Shown here in pieces: positions 18,038 through 26,783 of a DNA stretch of 64,000 bases (within the stretch, counting starts at the first letter, position 1; the number at the start of each line of letters is the position of its first letter). The DNA is taken from positions 434,001 to 498,000 of the forward strand of contig AP018533.1 in the NCBI GenBank assembly GCA_003573975.1. Direction: 5' to 3'. The notes under the pieces were generated by a model. The model searched no databases. It saw only the letters and a program-made list of their open reading frames with translations, and was not told the DNA's origin. Source of the stretch: Clostridiales bacterium CCNA10 (GTDB lineage: Bacteria; Bacillota; Clostridia; Oscillospirales; Oscillospiraceae). The translations under genes and the position numbers were made by a program.

Positions 18038-18952
18038 ATGGTTTACACACTGTTCAGCCTGATGTTCAAGGTATTCTTTGTGGCGGCCGCGGCCTATCTT
18101 CTGCGCCGGAGGGGGGCGCTGACGGCACAGGATCAGAAGAGCGTCACCAATGTGCTGATGCGCTTTGTGGTATATTTTACGGTAATCATGTCCTCTCAGC
18201 AGGACTTTTCTCTGAAAGCGGCCAAGGCGATCCTGGTCACGGCCATCTATGCGGTCCTGTTCTTTGCGGTCTTTATCCCGGCGTCCATCTTTCTCAGCCG
18301 CCGGCTGAAGCTGGAGGAGGCGAAGCGGAGGGTTTTTGTCTGTTCCCTGGTGTTCTGCAACATCACCTTTATCGGCTATCCGATTTTACAGGAGCTGTAC
18401 GGGAATATCGGCCTGCTGTGCGCCATTGTGTTCAGCATGATCTATAACGTGGTGTTCTACTCCTGGGGGATGTTCTATTTGGGAGACCGGGGGCGCGGGA
18501 GCCTCCGCTCCATTCTGACCAACAAGATCGCCCTGGCGTCTGTGCTGGCGCTGGTCATGTACTTCCTGCAGATCAAGATCCCGGAGCCCCTGTACAGCAC
18601 CTTCAACGGGATCGGAGCGCTGACGATGCCGCTGTCCATGATCATCATAGGGTGCAGTCTGGCGGACTCCGGGATCTGTAAGATCCTGCGGGACCGGACG
18701 CTCTACCTTCCCACGGTGCTGCGGATGGCGGTCATGCCGGCTGTTGTCTGCCTGGTGATGCGGCTACTGGGGGTGGATCCGGAGATCATCCGCATCAGCA
18801 CCGTGATCGCGGCCCTGCCATCCGGGACGATGACCAGCATTGTGGCGGCGGACTACGGCTGCGCGCCGGACTACGCGGCGAATATCATGGTGCAGACCAT
18901 GCTGGCCATGCTGGCTGCCCTGCCCGCCTGGGTCTTCCTGGTGGGGATGTAG
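18038..18952 (+). CDS. AEC (auxin efflux carrier) family transporter
   Basis: A 304-residue membrane protein with about ten hydrophobic segments in two similar halves. It shows AEC features including the early LLRRRGALTAQDQKSVTNVLMR loop, FIGYPILQELYG in the middle, LTMPLSMIIIGCSLAD, and a final LPSGTMTSIVA segment. Bacterial members move malate, malonate and other carboxylates. As the second transporter of this locus it may import another sugar acid or export a product. The ATG at 18038 has AAGGAG eight bases upstream; the frame runs on to 18020 without a ribosome site. Confidence 0.85.
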   Translation: MVYTLFSLMFKVFFVAAAAYLLRRRGALTAQDQKSVTNVLMRFVVYFTVIMSSQQDFSLKAAKAILVTAIYAVLFFAVFIPASIFLSRRLKLEEAKRRVFVCSLVFCNITFIGYPILQELYGNIGLLCAIVFSMIYNVVFYSWGMFYLGDRGRGSLRSILTNKIALASVLALVMYFLQIKIPEPLYSTFNGIGALTMPLSMIIIGCSLADSGICKILRDRTLYLPTVLRMAVMPAVVCLVMRLLGVDPEIIRISTVIAALPSGTMTSIVAADYGCAPDYAANIMVQTMLAMLAALPAWVFLVGM

Positions 18953-19015
18953 GCTTGGGACACAGAGCGCAAGCTTCCACAGTTTGTTTGAAAAAATAAA
19001 GGAGGGTATCACAAC

Positions 19016-20164
19016 ATGGTGATCACAAATGTAACGACATATCTGGTCCGTCCCCGTTGGGGATTTGTCAAGATCGAGACGGACGGCGGCCTCACCGGCT
19101 GGGGCGAGGCGGTGATCGAGGGCAAGGCCGCCACCGTCCTGGCCTGTGTGGAGGAGATGAAGGACTATCTGCTGGGGGCCGACCCCATGCGGATCGAGGA
19201 CCTTTGGAATGTGCTGTACCGGGCAGGCTTCTACCGGGGCGGCCCCATTTTGATGAGCGCCATGGCCGGGATCGACCAGGCGCTCTGGGATATCAAGGGG
19301 AAGCATTTCAACGCCCCTGTCTATCAGCTGATGGGCGGTCCCTGCCGGGACCGGATGCGGGTGTACTCCTGGATCGGCGGGGACCGGCCCAGCGATGTGG
19401 CCAAGGCGGCCAAGGAAAAGCAGGAGGCCGGGTTCACCGCCATTAAGATGAACGGCACCGAGGAACTCCAGATGGTGGACAGCTATGAGAAGATCGACGC
19501 GGTGCTGGAACGGGTGGCCTCCATCCGGGAGGCGACCGGAAAATATTTCGGCATCGCAGTGGACTTTCATGGCCGGGTCCACAAGCCCATGGCCAAGATC
19601 CTGGCCAAAAAGCTGGAGGAATTCGATCCCATGTTCATTGAGGAGCCTGTCCTCTGTGAGCAGATGGAGGATTTCAAGGAGATCGCGGCGGCCTGTAATG
19701 TGCCCATCGCCACGGGGGAGCGTCTGTTTTCCCGCTATGATTTCAAGCGCCTGCTTCAGGCCGGAGGAGTGGACATCATCCAGCCAGACCTGTCCCATGC
19801 AGGCGGCATCACGGAAGTGAAAAAGATCGCCTCTATGGCGGAGGCCTATGACGTTGCGCTGGCGCCCCACTGCCCCCTGGGCCCCATTGCCTTGAGCGCC
19901 TGCCTCCAGGTAGACGCCACCTGCTATAACGCCTTCATTCAGGAGCAGAGCATGGGCATCCACTACAACGCCTATCACGAGCCGCTGGACTATATCCTCA
20001 ACAAGGAGGATCTGGCCTTCCACGATGGCCATGTGGAGCTTCCAAAGCGGCCCGGCCTGGGTGTGGAAGTCAACGAGGCGCTGGTGCTGGAAGAGGCTCA
20101 GACGCCGCACAGCTGGAAAAATCCGGTTTGGCGGCACAAAGACGGCTCAGTTGCGGAGTGGTGA
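19016..20164 (+). CDS. dgoD: D-galactonate dehydratase
   Basis: A 382-residue enolase-superfamily enzyme that dehydrates D-galactonate to 2-keto-3-deoxy-D-galactonate. It matches remembered E. coli DgoD in length and in nearly every diagnostic block: [48 protein letters not shown] and the terminal [11 protein letters not shown]. The Mg2+ ligands fall at the same numbers (Asp183, Glu209, Glu235), as do the acid/base pair His185 and His285. ATG with AAAGGAGGG upstream. Together with the aldolase (23.9 kb) and kinase (24.6 kb) it gives the whole De Ley-Doudoroff galactonate route. It is five bases from the next gene. Confidence 0.96.
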   Translation: MVITNVTTYLVRPRWGFVKIETDGGLTGWGEAVIEGKAATVLACVEEMKDYLLGADPMRIEDLWNVLYRAGFYRGGPILMSAMAGIDQALWDIKGKHFNAPVYQLMGGPCRDRMRVYSWIGGDRPSDVAKAAKEKQEAGFTAIKMNGTEELQMVDSYEKIDAVLERVASIREATGKYFGIAVDFHGRVHKPMAKILAKKLEEFDPMFIEEPVLCEQMEDFKEIAAACNVPIATGERLFSRYDFKRLLQAGGVDIIQPDLSHAGGITEVKKIASMAEAYDVALAPHCPLGPIALSACLQVDATCYNAFIQEQSMGIHYNAYHEPLDYILNKEDLAFHDGHVELPKRPGLGVEVNEALVLEEAQTPHSWKNPVWRHKDGSVAEW

Positions 20165-20169
20165 GTGCG

Positions 20170-21666
20170 ATGGAGCGAGACGCGATTCGGATCCATCCCC
20201 AGGACAATGTGGCGGTGGCTCTGCGGCCTTTGGCCGAGGGAGAGGCCGTGTCTGTGGATGGACAGGCTGTGCGGATCCAAGAGGAGATCCCCTTTGGCCA
20301 CAAGGTGGCTCTGACCGATCTGGCGGACGGGGCCATGGTGGTCAAGTATGGGGCCCAAATCGGCCATACCACCCAGGCTGTGCCATCGGGAGCGTGGCTG
20401 CACAGCCACAATCTCAAGACCAATCTGGAGGGACTGCTGGACTATCAGTATGCCCCGGCGGCGCCGCGGCAGCCGGAGCCTGGGAATGGAGCGGACACCT
20501 TCCTGGGCTACTGCCGTCCAGACGGCCGGGTGGGGACACGCAACGAATTGTGGATCATTCCCACGGTCTCCTGTGTAAACCGGACGGTGAGCCGCATGGC
20601 GGAGGAGGCCAGACGCCAGGGAATTCAGGCAGGGGACGGGATCTTTGCCTTTCCCCATAACGCCGGCTGTTCCCAGCTGGGGGATGACTTTGAGACGACC
20701 CAGAAGCTGCTGCGCAATTTGGTGAAGCATCCCAACGCAGGCGGTGTGCTGCTGGTGAGCCTGGGCTGTGAAAACAACGACCTGGACCACTTCCTGCCTG
20801 TGCTGGGGGACTATGACCGCCGCCGCATTCGGACCTTGGTGACCCAGGATATGGAGGGGGACGAGATCGAGGCCGGCCTGTCCCTGATGCGGGAGATCGC
20901 GGCCGTGATGGCGGAGGACCGCCGGGAGGAGTGTCCTGCCAGCCGGCTGGTGCTGGGCTTCAAGTGTGGAGGCTCTGACGCCTTCTCCGGCATCACAGCC
21001 AATCCCCTGTGCGGACGGATCGCCGAGCGGGTGACCGATCTGGGGGGGACGGCGGTGCTGACCGAGGTGCCGGAGATGTTTGGGGCAGAGACCCAGCTGA
21101 TGAACCGGGCAGATTCAGTGGATACCTTCCAAAAGATCGTCCATATGATAAACTCCTTTAAAGAATACTATATCCGCTATGACCAGCCTATCTATGAAAA
21201 TCCCTCTCCGGGTAACAAGCGGGGTGGGATCACGACGCTGGAGGAGAAATCTCTGGGGTGTATCCAAAAGGGTGGTCACGCGGTGGTGACCGACACCCTG
21301 GAGATGGGGCAGGTGTGCTGTAAGCCCGGCCTGAATCTGATGACCGGGCCGGGGAATGACAGTGTATCCATCACCAACCTGCTGGCCAGCCAGGCACAGG
21401 TGCTTCTGTTTACCACCGGGCGGGGCAACCCGCTGGGCACCGCGGTCCCGACCATCAAGATCGCCTCCAACAGCGCCCTGTTCCACCGGAAGCCGAATTG
21501 GATGGACTTCAATGCCGGGGCGGTGTTGGAGCGGGGATCGATGGACGAGCCGGCCCGGGAGCTGTGGCAGTTGGTGCTGGACGTGGCCTCCGGCCGGGTC
21601 AGCACCCGAAATGAAGAAAACAACGATCGGGAGATCATGCTGTTTAAAGACGGTGTGATCCTGTGA
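20170..21666 (+). CDS. uxaA: UxaA/GarD-family sugar-acid dehydratase (altronate dehydratase-like)
   Basis: A 498-residue protein. An N-terminal SAF domain (about 1-75, beginning IRIHPQDNVAVALRPLAEG) is joined to the large iron-dependent dehydratase domain, with GYCRPDGRVGTRNELWIIPTVSCVN near residue 110 and VLGFKCGGSDAFSGITANP near 265. UxaA converts D-altronate to 2-keto-3-deoxygluconate; GarD and related enzymes use galactarate. The true substrate here is uncertain. The start at 20170 gives the normal UxaA N-terminus, and an upstream extension would overlap dgoD. Conserved Cys and His residues for the metal site are present. Confidence 0.87.
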   Translation: MERDAIRIHPQDNVAVALRPLAEGEAVSVDGQAVRIQEEIPFGHKVALTDLADGAMVVKYGAQIGHTTQAVPSGAWLHSHNLKTNLEGLLDYQYAPAAPRQPEPGNGADTFLGYCRPDGRVGTRNELWIIPTVSCVNRTVSRMAEEARRQGIQAGDGIFAFPHNAGCSQLGDDFETTQKLLRNLVKHPNAGGVLLVSLGCENNDLDHFLPVLGDYDRRRIRTLVTQDMEGDEIEAGLSLMREIAAVMAEDRREECPASRLVLGFKCGGSDAFSGITANPLCGRIAERVTDLGGTAVLTEVPEMFGAETQLMNRADSVDTFQKIVHMINSFKEYYIRYDQPIYENPSPGNKRGGITTLEEKSLGCIQKGGHAVVTDTLEMGQVCCKPGLNLMTGPGNDSVSITNLLASQAQVLLFTTGRGNPLGTAVPTIKIASNSALFHRKPNWMDFNAGAVLERGSMDEPARELWQLVLDVASGRVSTRNEENNDREIMLFKDGVIL

Positions 21667-21680
21667 TGAGGTGAAGCAAT

Positions 21681-22973
21681 ATGGCGCTGAGTACGAACAA
21701 AGAGGGAAATGTTGTGACCAAGCTGGCCTCCGCGACGGAGCTGCCCAGAATGGTGAAGGTCCGCCAGAAGCTGGACCACAGCCACATTGAGCCGGAGGAG
21801 ATCCCGGCTCTGGTACAGCGGGAGCTGGAGCCGATGCGGTCCCGGATCCGAGCGGGGATGCGGGTGGCCATTACCTGCGGGAGCCGGGGGGTGGCCAATA
21901 TCGCCATCATTACCCGGGCTATCGTGGATTTTGTGAAGTCCTGTGGGGGAGAGCCCTTTGTGTTCCCGGCCATGGGTAGCCACGGGGGAGCCACCGCGGA
22001 GGGCCAGCTGGAGATCCTCTGCGGCTATGGGGTGACAGAGGAGTTTCTGGGCTGTCCCATCCTCTCCTCCATGGAGGTGGTCCAGGTGGGCGAGACCGAG
22101 GAGGGGATGCCCGTCTTTGTGGACCAGTATGCATACGAGGCGGATGGGGTCATCCTGTGCGGCCGTGTGAAGGCCCATACCGCCTTCCGGGGCCCCTATG
22201 AGAGTGGGATCCTGAAAATGGCGGTCATCGGAATGGGTAAGCAGCACGGGGCAGAGCACGTCCATCAGGACGGCTTCTCCGACCTGGGCCGGCTGCTGCC
22301 CATGATCGCCCGGGTGATCTTTGACAAGGTGAATATCCTGGGGGCGGTGGCCGTGGCGGAGAACGCCTTTGACCAGACCTGTATCCTGGAGGGCCTTTTG
22401 AAGGAGGAGATCTTTGAGAATGAGCCTGATATTCTGCGCCGCTCCAAGGAGCGGCTGGGCAAGATCTTCTTCAACGACATCGATGTGCTGGTGGTGGACC
22501 GGCTGGGCAAGGACATCAGCGGCGACGGCATGGACCCCAATATCACCGGCCGCTATGCGGTGCCCTATATGAAAAGCGATAAAAAGATCCAGCACATCGC
22601 GGTACTGGATCTGACAGAGGAGACCCACGGGAACTGCAACGGGCTGGGTCTGGCCGATGTGACCACGCGCCGGGTGGTGGAGAAGATCGACGTGGACTGC
22701 ACCTATCCCAATGTGGTGACCTCCACAGTGCTGTGCACCCCCAAGATCCCCCTGTTTACCCACACAGACCGGGCGTGCATCCAGATCGCGCTGAAAACCT
22801 GTAACTACATCGACCGGGCGAATCCGCGGATCGTCCACATCCGGGATACCATGCGTCTGGAGGAGATCGAGATCTCTGAGGGGATGCTGGAGGAGGCCCG
22901 GGCCAATCCCATGATCGAGATCCTGGACGAGCCCCGGGAGTGGCCCTTTGATGCGGAAGGGAATCTCTGGTAA
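21681..22973 (+). CDS. LarA-like nickel-pincer racemase/epimerase (DUF2088)
   Basis: A 430-residue member of the lactate-racemase superfamily, whose proteins use a nickel-pincer nucleotide to move a hydride at C2 of 2-hydroxy acids. The DUF2088 domain shows GSHGGAT (His101), RVKAHT (Lys164, His166) and ESGILKMAVIGMGK (Lys179). Lys179 and His195 are 16 residues apart, the spacing of the cofactor lysine and nickel histidine of Lactobacillus LarA (Lys184, His200). It sits between the UxaA-type dehydratase and regulator 2, so the substrate is probably an aldonate rather than lactate, making this a possible C2 epimerase. The cofactor-building genes larB, larC and larE are not in the window. ATG with GAGGTGAAG upstream. 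Confidence 0.8.
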   Translation: MALSTNKEGNVVTKLASATELPRMVKVRQKLDHSHIEPEEIPALVQRELEPMRSRIRAGMRVAITCGSRGVANIAIITRAIVDFVKSCGGEPFVFPAMGSHGGATAEGQLEILCGYGVTEEFLGCPILSSMEVVQVGETEEGMPVFVDQYAYEADGVILCGRVKAHTAFRGPYESGILKMAVIGMGKQHGAEHVHQDGFSDLGRLLPMIARVIFDKVNILGAVAVAENAFDQTCILEGLLKEEIFENEPDILRRSKERLGKIFFNDIDVLVVDRLGKDISGDGMDPNITGRYAVPYMKSDKKIQHIAVLDLTEETHGNCNGLGLADVTTRRVVEKIDVDCTYPNVVTSTVLCTPKIPLFTHTDRACIQIALKTCNYIDRANPRIVHIRDTMRLEEIEISEGMLEEARANPMIEILDEPREWPFDAEGNLW

Positions 22974-22985
22974 CGGGCAGGAAGA

Positions 22986-23018
22986 AGCAGGTCCGAAGCC
23001 GGCGGCTTCGGACCTGCT
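22986..23018. terminator. Terminator between convergent genes
   Basis: A perfect 15-bp inverted repeat (22986-23000 and 23004-23018) with a three-base loop, between the LarA-like gene and convergent regulator 2. No strong T-run, but its position and strength support termination in both directions. Confidence 0.7.
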
Positions 23019-23041
23019 CGCGTTGGAGGATCTGGATCCTA

Positions 23042-23737
23042 TCACAAAATGCTGTCGATTTTGAGAATGGAAATGATGACGCGCTTGGAATTGGCCAGGT
23101 GGGTGGTCAGGGACTGACGGGCCCCCTCCTCGTTCCCGTTGAGCAGATGCTCCATGATCTCCTGGTGCTCCTGGATCCCGGTGAGCAGCCGCTCTTTGGA
23201 CTGCTTGTTATAGACATAATTGATATAGAGAAATGGGTTGAGGAACTGATAGAGGTCCATCAGCAGCTTGTTCCCGGAGCACTTGATGAGCAGATGGTGA
23301 AAGCCGATGTCGTACTCATAGTTGACCAGATAGTCATCAAGAGGGGAATCCGGGGTCAGCCGGTGCACGATCTCCAGGTTGTCCTCCACATTGCGGCGCA
23401 GCGCCAGGCGCATGGCCTCGTTGGTGTTCAGAGTCATAATGACATTGGAGATATAATAGCTCTCCAGCATGAGCCGCAGGTCGAAGGTCTCCTCGCACAG
23501 GTTGATATTCAGCGATTTGACCCGCATTCCCTGGCGGGGGAAATGCTCGATGATATTCTCAGAGGCCAGGCGGTTGAGCGCCAGTCGGATGGGCGTCTCG
23601 CTGGCTTCGTATCGGGTGGACAGCTCCCGAATGTTGATTTTTTCTCCCGGCTTGAGCTGGTTGGTGATGATGTCCCGGCGGATGCGCTCATAGACGCTTT
23701 CTGCCAGCGTGATTTTGGATGTGGATCGTTCCATCAT
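23042..23737 (-). CDS. GntR-family regulator, FadR/FCD subgroup (regulator 2)
   Basis: A 231-residue transcription factor with an N-terminal winged helix (INIRELSTRYEASETPIRLALNRL, in about residues 34-57) and a C-terminal helical FCD domain (from FDLRLMLES near 88). Its layout is close to regulator 1, and the two probably arose from one ancestor. It is divergently placed before the aldolase-kinase-dehydrogenase operon, so it is the natural repressor of that operon and of itself. AGGAGG lies five bases before the first ATG and eight before the second (23734); the second may be the true start. Confidence 0.9.
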   Translation of the reverse strand: MMERSTSKITLAESVYERIRRDIITNQLKPGEKINIRELSTRYEASETPIRLALNRLASENIIEHFPRQGMRVKSLNINLCEETFDLRLMLESYYISNVIMTLNTNEAMRLALRRNVEDNLEIVHRLTPDSPLDDYLVNYEYDIGFHHLLIKCSGNKLLMDLYQFLNPFLYINYVYNKQSKERLLTGIQEHQEIMEHLLNGNEEGARQSLTTHLANSKRVIISILKIDSIL

Positions 23738-23773
23738 ACAGGCCTCCTGGTTTTATATTTTTTTGATGCCACA

Positions 23774-23802
23774 AGCATAGCAGAAAAAAGGGGATACGAC
23801 AA
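23774..23802 (-). promoter_or_regulatory. Promoter of GntR regulator 2
   Basis: On the minus strand TTGTCG (23802-23797) and TATGCT (23779-23774) with a 17-bp spacer, just upstream of the regulator's ribosome site. Confidence 0.6.
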
Positions 23803-23829
23803 GTAAATGAAGAAAAAATATTTTTTTGA

Positions 23830-23858
23830 TTGACAATTTAATTTTTTAGATGTAAATT
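23830..23858 (+). promoter_or_regulatory. Promoter of the aldolase-kinase operon
   Basis: Consensus TTGACA (23830-23835) and TAAATT (23853-23858) with a 17-bp spacer in an AT-rich divergent region. Downstream AAATTCAATCGAAAAATTTT (about 23877-23896) shares the AAATTC half-site of the operators at 10.97 and 11.5 kb. Confidence 0.6.
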
Positions 23859-23913
23859 AAAATAAAGATAGGGCATAAATTCAATCGAAAAATTTTGGAA
23901 AGAAGGATGAATG

Positions 23914-24564
23914 ATGTCTCAGGCGGTATTGGAGAAGATTTTGGAAGGCAAGATCATTGCAATTGTGCGCGGGATCCCCAGCACAAAGATCGTGGGTCTG
24001 GCTCAGGCGCTGGAAAAGGGCGGCGTCAACTGTATCGAGGTGACCTTTGACCAGAGCAGTGAGGAGAAGGCGAAGGATACCCTGGCGGCCATCCGGGCGA
24101 TCAAGGACGCGCTGGGGGACAAGGTCTGTGTGGGCGCCGGGACCGTGATGAGCGTGGATCAGGTGCATCAGGCCGTGGAGGCCGGCGCGGAGTATATGAT
24201 CTCTCCCAACGTGAACGAGGCGGTCATCCGCGAGACCAAGAAGCTGGACAAGGTCTCCATCCCCGGCGCTATGACGCCCACAGAGGCGGCCTTTGCCTAT
24301 GAGTGCGGGGCGGACATTGTGAAGCTGTTCCCCGCCGGGCTGCTGGGTGCGGCCTACATCAAGGCGGTGAAGGCCCCCCTGAAGCACATTCCGGTGACCG
24401 CGGTGGGCAATGTCAATGTGGAAAACTGTGCGGAGTTCCTGAAGGCCGGCGCCGTGGGCGTGGGCGTGGGCGGAAGCCTGGTCAGCGCCAAGCTGGTGGA
24501 CGAGGGCCGCTTTGACGAGATCACCGCAACCGCCAAGGCGTATGTGGAAGCTCTGGCCCGCTGA
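23914..24564 (+). CDS. dgoA: 2-keto-3-deoxy-6-phosphogalactonate/gluconate aldolase
   Basis: A 216-residue class I aldolase of the Eda/DgoA family. It cleaves 2-keto-3-deoxy-6-phospho sugar acids into pyruvate and glyceraldehyde-3-phosphate. The Schiff-base Lys137 sits in DIVKLFPAG, the general acid/base Glu42 in CIEVTFD, and the phosphate/carboxylate Arg19 in IVRG. The second ATG (23914) is seven bases from AGAAGG; the one at 23911 is only four away. It is followed directly by the 2-keto-3-deoxygalactonokinase gene, which favours the galactonate isomer, but such aldolases may take both epimers. Normal length. Confidence 0.92.
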   Translation: MSQAVLEKILEGKIIAIVRGIPSTKIVGLAQALEKGGVNCIEVTFDQSSEEKAKDTLAAIRAIKDALGDKVCVGAGTVMSVDQVHQAVEAGAEYMISPNVNEAVIRETKKLDKVSIPGAMTPTEAAFAYECGADIVKLFPAGLLGAAYIKAVKAPLKHIPVTAVGNVNVENCAEFLKAGAVGVGVGGSLVSAKLVDEGRFDEITATAKAYVEALAR

Positions 24565-24584
24565 ACGGACTGGGAGTGTGGGAA

Positions 24585-25583
24585 GTGAAGAAGGAATATA
24601 TTCTGTATTTTGACTCCGGCACCTCCAATACCCGGGCCTACTTGCTGGACCGTGAGTTCCGGATCTGTGATTCGGCCAAGCGGGCGGTGGGCTCAAAGGA
24701 CTCCGCCATTGCGGGGACCAACCGTGTGCTCATCGAGGGGATGAAGGCCCTCTATGACCAGGTGCTGGCGGCCAACTCTCTCACCGACGGGGATGTGGAG
24801 GCCATCTATGCCTCCGGCATGGTGACCTCTCCATATGGACTGAAGGAGGTCCCCCATTTGGTTCTGCCCATGACCGTGCGGGATTTCGCGGACAGCCTGT
24901 ATCCCTTCCACGAGGACACCTGCTTCCACCGGGATATTTTCCTGGTGCCCGGCTTAAAGACCCTCAGCGACGACTTCTCCTTTGTGAACAATCTGCGGGG
25001 TGAGGAGATCGAGATCATCGGCGCGCTGGAGGAGCTGAAGGCGGAGCGGGATGTAGAAAATGTCGTGATGCTCATGCCCGGCTCCCATACCCACGGGATC
25101 TACATTCAGGGAGATCAGATCACGGGGATCATCTCGAATTTTACGGGGGAGCTGTTTTACGCGCTGAAGCAGGATACCATCCTCTCGCCGGTGCTCACCT
25201 CAGACAGCCTGGAGCTGGATGAGGCGATGGTGCGCAAGGGGATCGAAAATCTGGAGCGCTTCGGCTTCAACCGGGCCCTCTACATCTGCCACGCCATGCG
25301 GATCTTTGAACAGGGAACTCCTCAGCAGCGTCTCTCCTATGGAGAGAGCGTCATCATGGGCGGGGTGCGCCAGTCTCTGGAGTACTACTGTGAGCACTTC
25401 TGGAAGGAGTGCCGGACGGTGGCCCTGGTGTCCGATGAGTTTATGTACCGCCTGTTCTCCATGATCCTGGAGGGCAGCCGGTATATCGACCGGATCATCT
25501 GGATGCCTATTTCGGACGGAAAGAGCTATGGGGTCAGTGGACTGAAAAAAATCGTGAGCTTAAAAGGAGAACGCCATGAGTAA
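24585..25583 (+). CDS. dgoK: 2-keto-3-deoxygalactonate kinase
   Basis: A 332-residue kinase of the DgoK family. It phosphorylates 2-keto-3-deoxygalactonate at O6 before aldolase cleavage. The N-terminal FDSGTSNTRAYLLD is the phosphate loop of the ASKHA fold. FVPGLKTLSDD-like segment near 125, VMLMPGSHTHG near 165 and FTGELFYALK near 185 are typical of the family. GTG at 24585 is eight bases from GGGAG; an upstream GTG at 24576 is an alternative. Its end overlaps the following dehydrogenase by eight bases. Confidence 0.9.
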   Translation: MKKEYILYFDSGTSNTRAYLLDREFRICDSAKRAVGSKDSAIAGTNRVLIEGMKALYDQVLAANSLTDGDVEAIYASGMVTSPYGLKEVPHLVLPMTVRDFADSLYPFHEDTCFHRDIFLVPGLKTLSDDFSFVNNLRGEEIEIIGALEELKAERDVENVVMLMPGSHTHGIYIQGDQITGIISNFTGELFYALKQDTILSPVLTSDSLELDEAMVRKGIENLERFGFNRALYICHAMRIFEQGTPQQRLSYGESVIMGGVRQSLEYYCEHFWKECRTVALVSDEFMYRLFSMILEGSRYIDRIIWMPISDGKSYGVSGLKKIVSLKGERHE

Positions 25584-26529
25584 GAAAGTTTTGATTACCT
25601 CCCGGTCCTTTGGCAAGATCAGCAATGAGCCGCTGGACATCCTCACCGGGGCCGGATTTGAAGTTACCATGAAGGGCAAGGACTTTGACCAGGCGGAGTT
25701 TGAGGCCATGATCCCCGACTACGACGCCCTCATCATCGGCGCGCATGAGTTTCCGGAGGCGGTCATGGAGCGCTGTCCCAAGTTGAAGATCATCTGCAAG
25801 CACGGAGCGGGCCTGGATAATATCCATCTGGAGAAGGCCAAGGAATTGGGGATCGCCGTGTGCAACGTCCCGGGGACCAACTCCAATGCGGTGGCGGACC
25901 TGACCTTCGGTCTGATGCTGGCGGTGGCCCGGAACATCGTCAGCACCAACCGCTGGGTCCATGAGGGCCGCTGGCAGGCCGCCATCGGTGTGGATGTGTG
26001 CGGGAAGACCCTGGGCCTGATGGGCTTTGGGGCCATCGCCAAGAATGTGGCCCGCCGTGCCAGCGGCTTTGGCATGAAGGTGCTGGCCTATGATCCCTAT
26101 GTGAAAGAGCTGCCGGAGGAATTTCAGAGCTATGTCACCCTGTGCGGTGAGAACGAGGTCATCAGCGGCTGTGATTTCCTGTCCCTGCACCTTCCTTTGA
26201 ATGATGAGACCCGGAATATGATCTCCGCGCCCCAGCTGGCCAGCATGAAGGCGGGCGCCTATGTGATCAACGCAGCCCGGGGCGGGATCGTCAATGAGAA
26301 GGACCTGTATGAGGCCCTGGTCTCCGGCCATATTGCCGGCGCGGCTATGGATGTGTCTGAGGTGGAGCCCATGGCGGAGGAAAATCCTCTGCGGACCCTG
26401 GACAATGTGATCATTACGCCGCACATTGGGATGTATTCCAAGGAGGCCATCGGCGCGGTGAGCCTGATCTGTGCCCAGAACGTCGCCGCCTGTGCGGCGG
26501 GGGCGGAGCTGAAGTTCCAGGTGGTATGA
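25576..26529 (+). CDS. D-2-hydroxyacid dehydrogenase, 2-ketoaldonate reductase-like (copy 2)
   Basis: A 317-residue NAD(P)-dependent dehydrogenase, paralogous to the gene at 9941. It shows the substrate loop KHGAGLDNIHLEKA, a nucleotide loop variant GLMGFGAIAKNV (Gly-rich, about 148-159), catalytic Arg in NAARGGIVNEKDL, Glu in EVEP and His in ITPHIG. ATG with AAAAGGAGAACGCC upstream, overlapping dgoK by eight bases, so the two are translationally coupled. It probably reduces a 2-keto sugar acid or its precursor; the two copies may serve different substrates. Confidence 0.85.
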   Translation: MSKKVLITSRSFGKISNEPLDILTGAGFEVTMKGKDFDQAEFEAMIPDYDALIIGAHEFPEAVMERCPKLKIICKHGAGLDNIHLEKAKELGIAVCNVPGTNSNAVADLTFGLMLAVARNIVSTNRWVHEGRWQAAIGVDVCGKTLGLMGFGAIAKNVARRASGFGMKVLAYDPYVKELPEEFQSYVTLCGENEVISGCDFLSLHLPLNDETRNMISAPQLASMKAGAYVINAARGGIVNEKDLYEALVSGHIAGAAMDVSEVEPMAEENPLRTLDNVIITPHIGMYSKEAIGAVSLICAQNVAACAAGAELKFQVV

Positions 26530-26562
26530 TCCGGACAAAAGTACCTGTGATTTTATGACTGT

Positions 26563-26606
26563 AAAATGTCCTCGGGCGGTCGATTTGGGCCGTCCGAGGA
26601 CATTTT
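26563..26606 (+). terminator. Terminator of the aldolase-kinase-dehydrogenase operon
   Basis: A 17-bp stem with one G-T pair (26563-26579 and 26590-26606), bounded by AAAA and TTTT. It ends the sugar-acid locus. Confidence 0.85.
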
Positions 26607-26643
26607 GGTAAAAATAGACGGAGCGGGAGGGAGACAGACCCTC

Positions 26644-26672
26644 TGGTTTTTTCTCCGCTGATACGGTATAAT
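26644..26672 (+). promoter_or_regulatory. Weak promoter candidate for the NTP-transferase gene
   Basis: A perfect TATAAT (26667-26672), but the matching -35 position (26644-26649, TGGTTT) is poor. It lies about 110 bp before the ATG. Confidence 0.4.
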
Positions 26673-26783
26673 GGCCTCAAGATGCCCTAGCTGCCGCTTT
26701 ACTGAGGCAGACAGCGGCATGGATATGCGCCAGGACGCGTCCCGGCGGAACTTTAAGGGAACATTTTGAGAAAGGCAGAGAAC

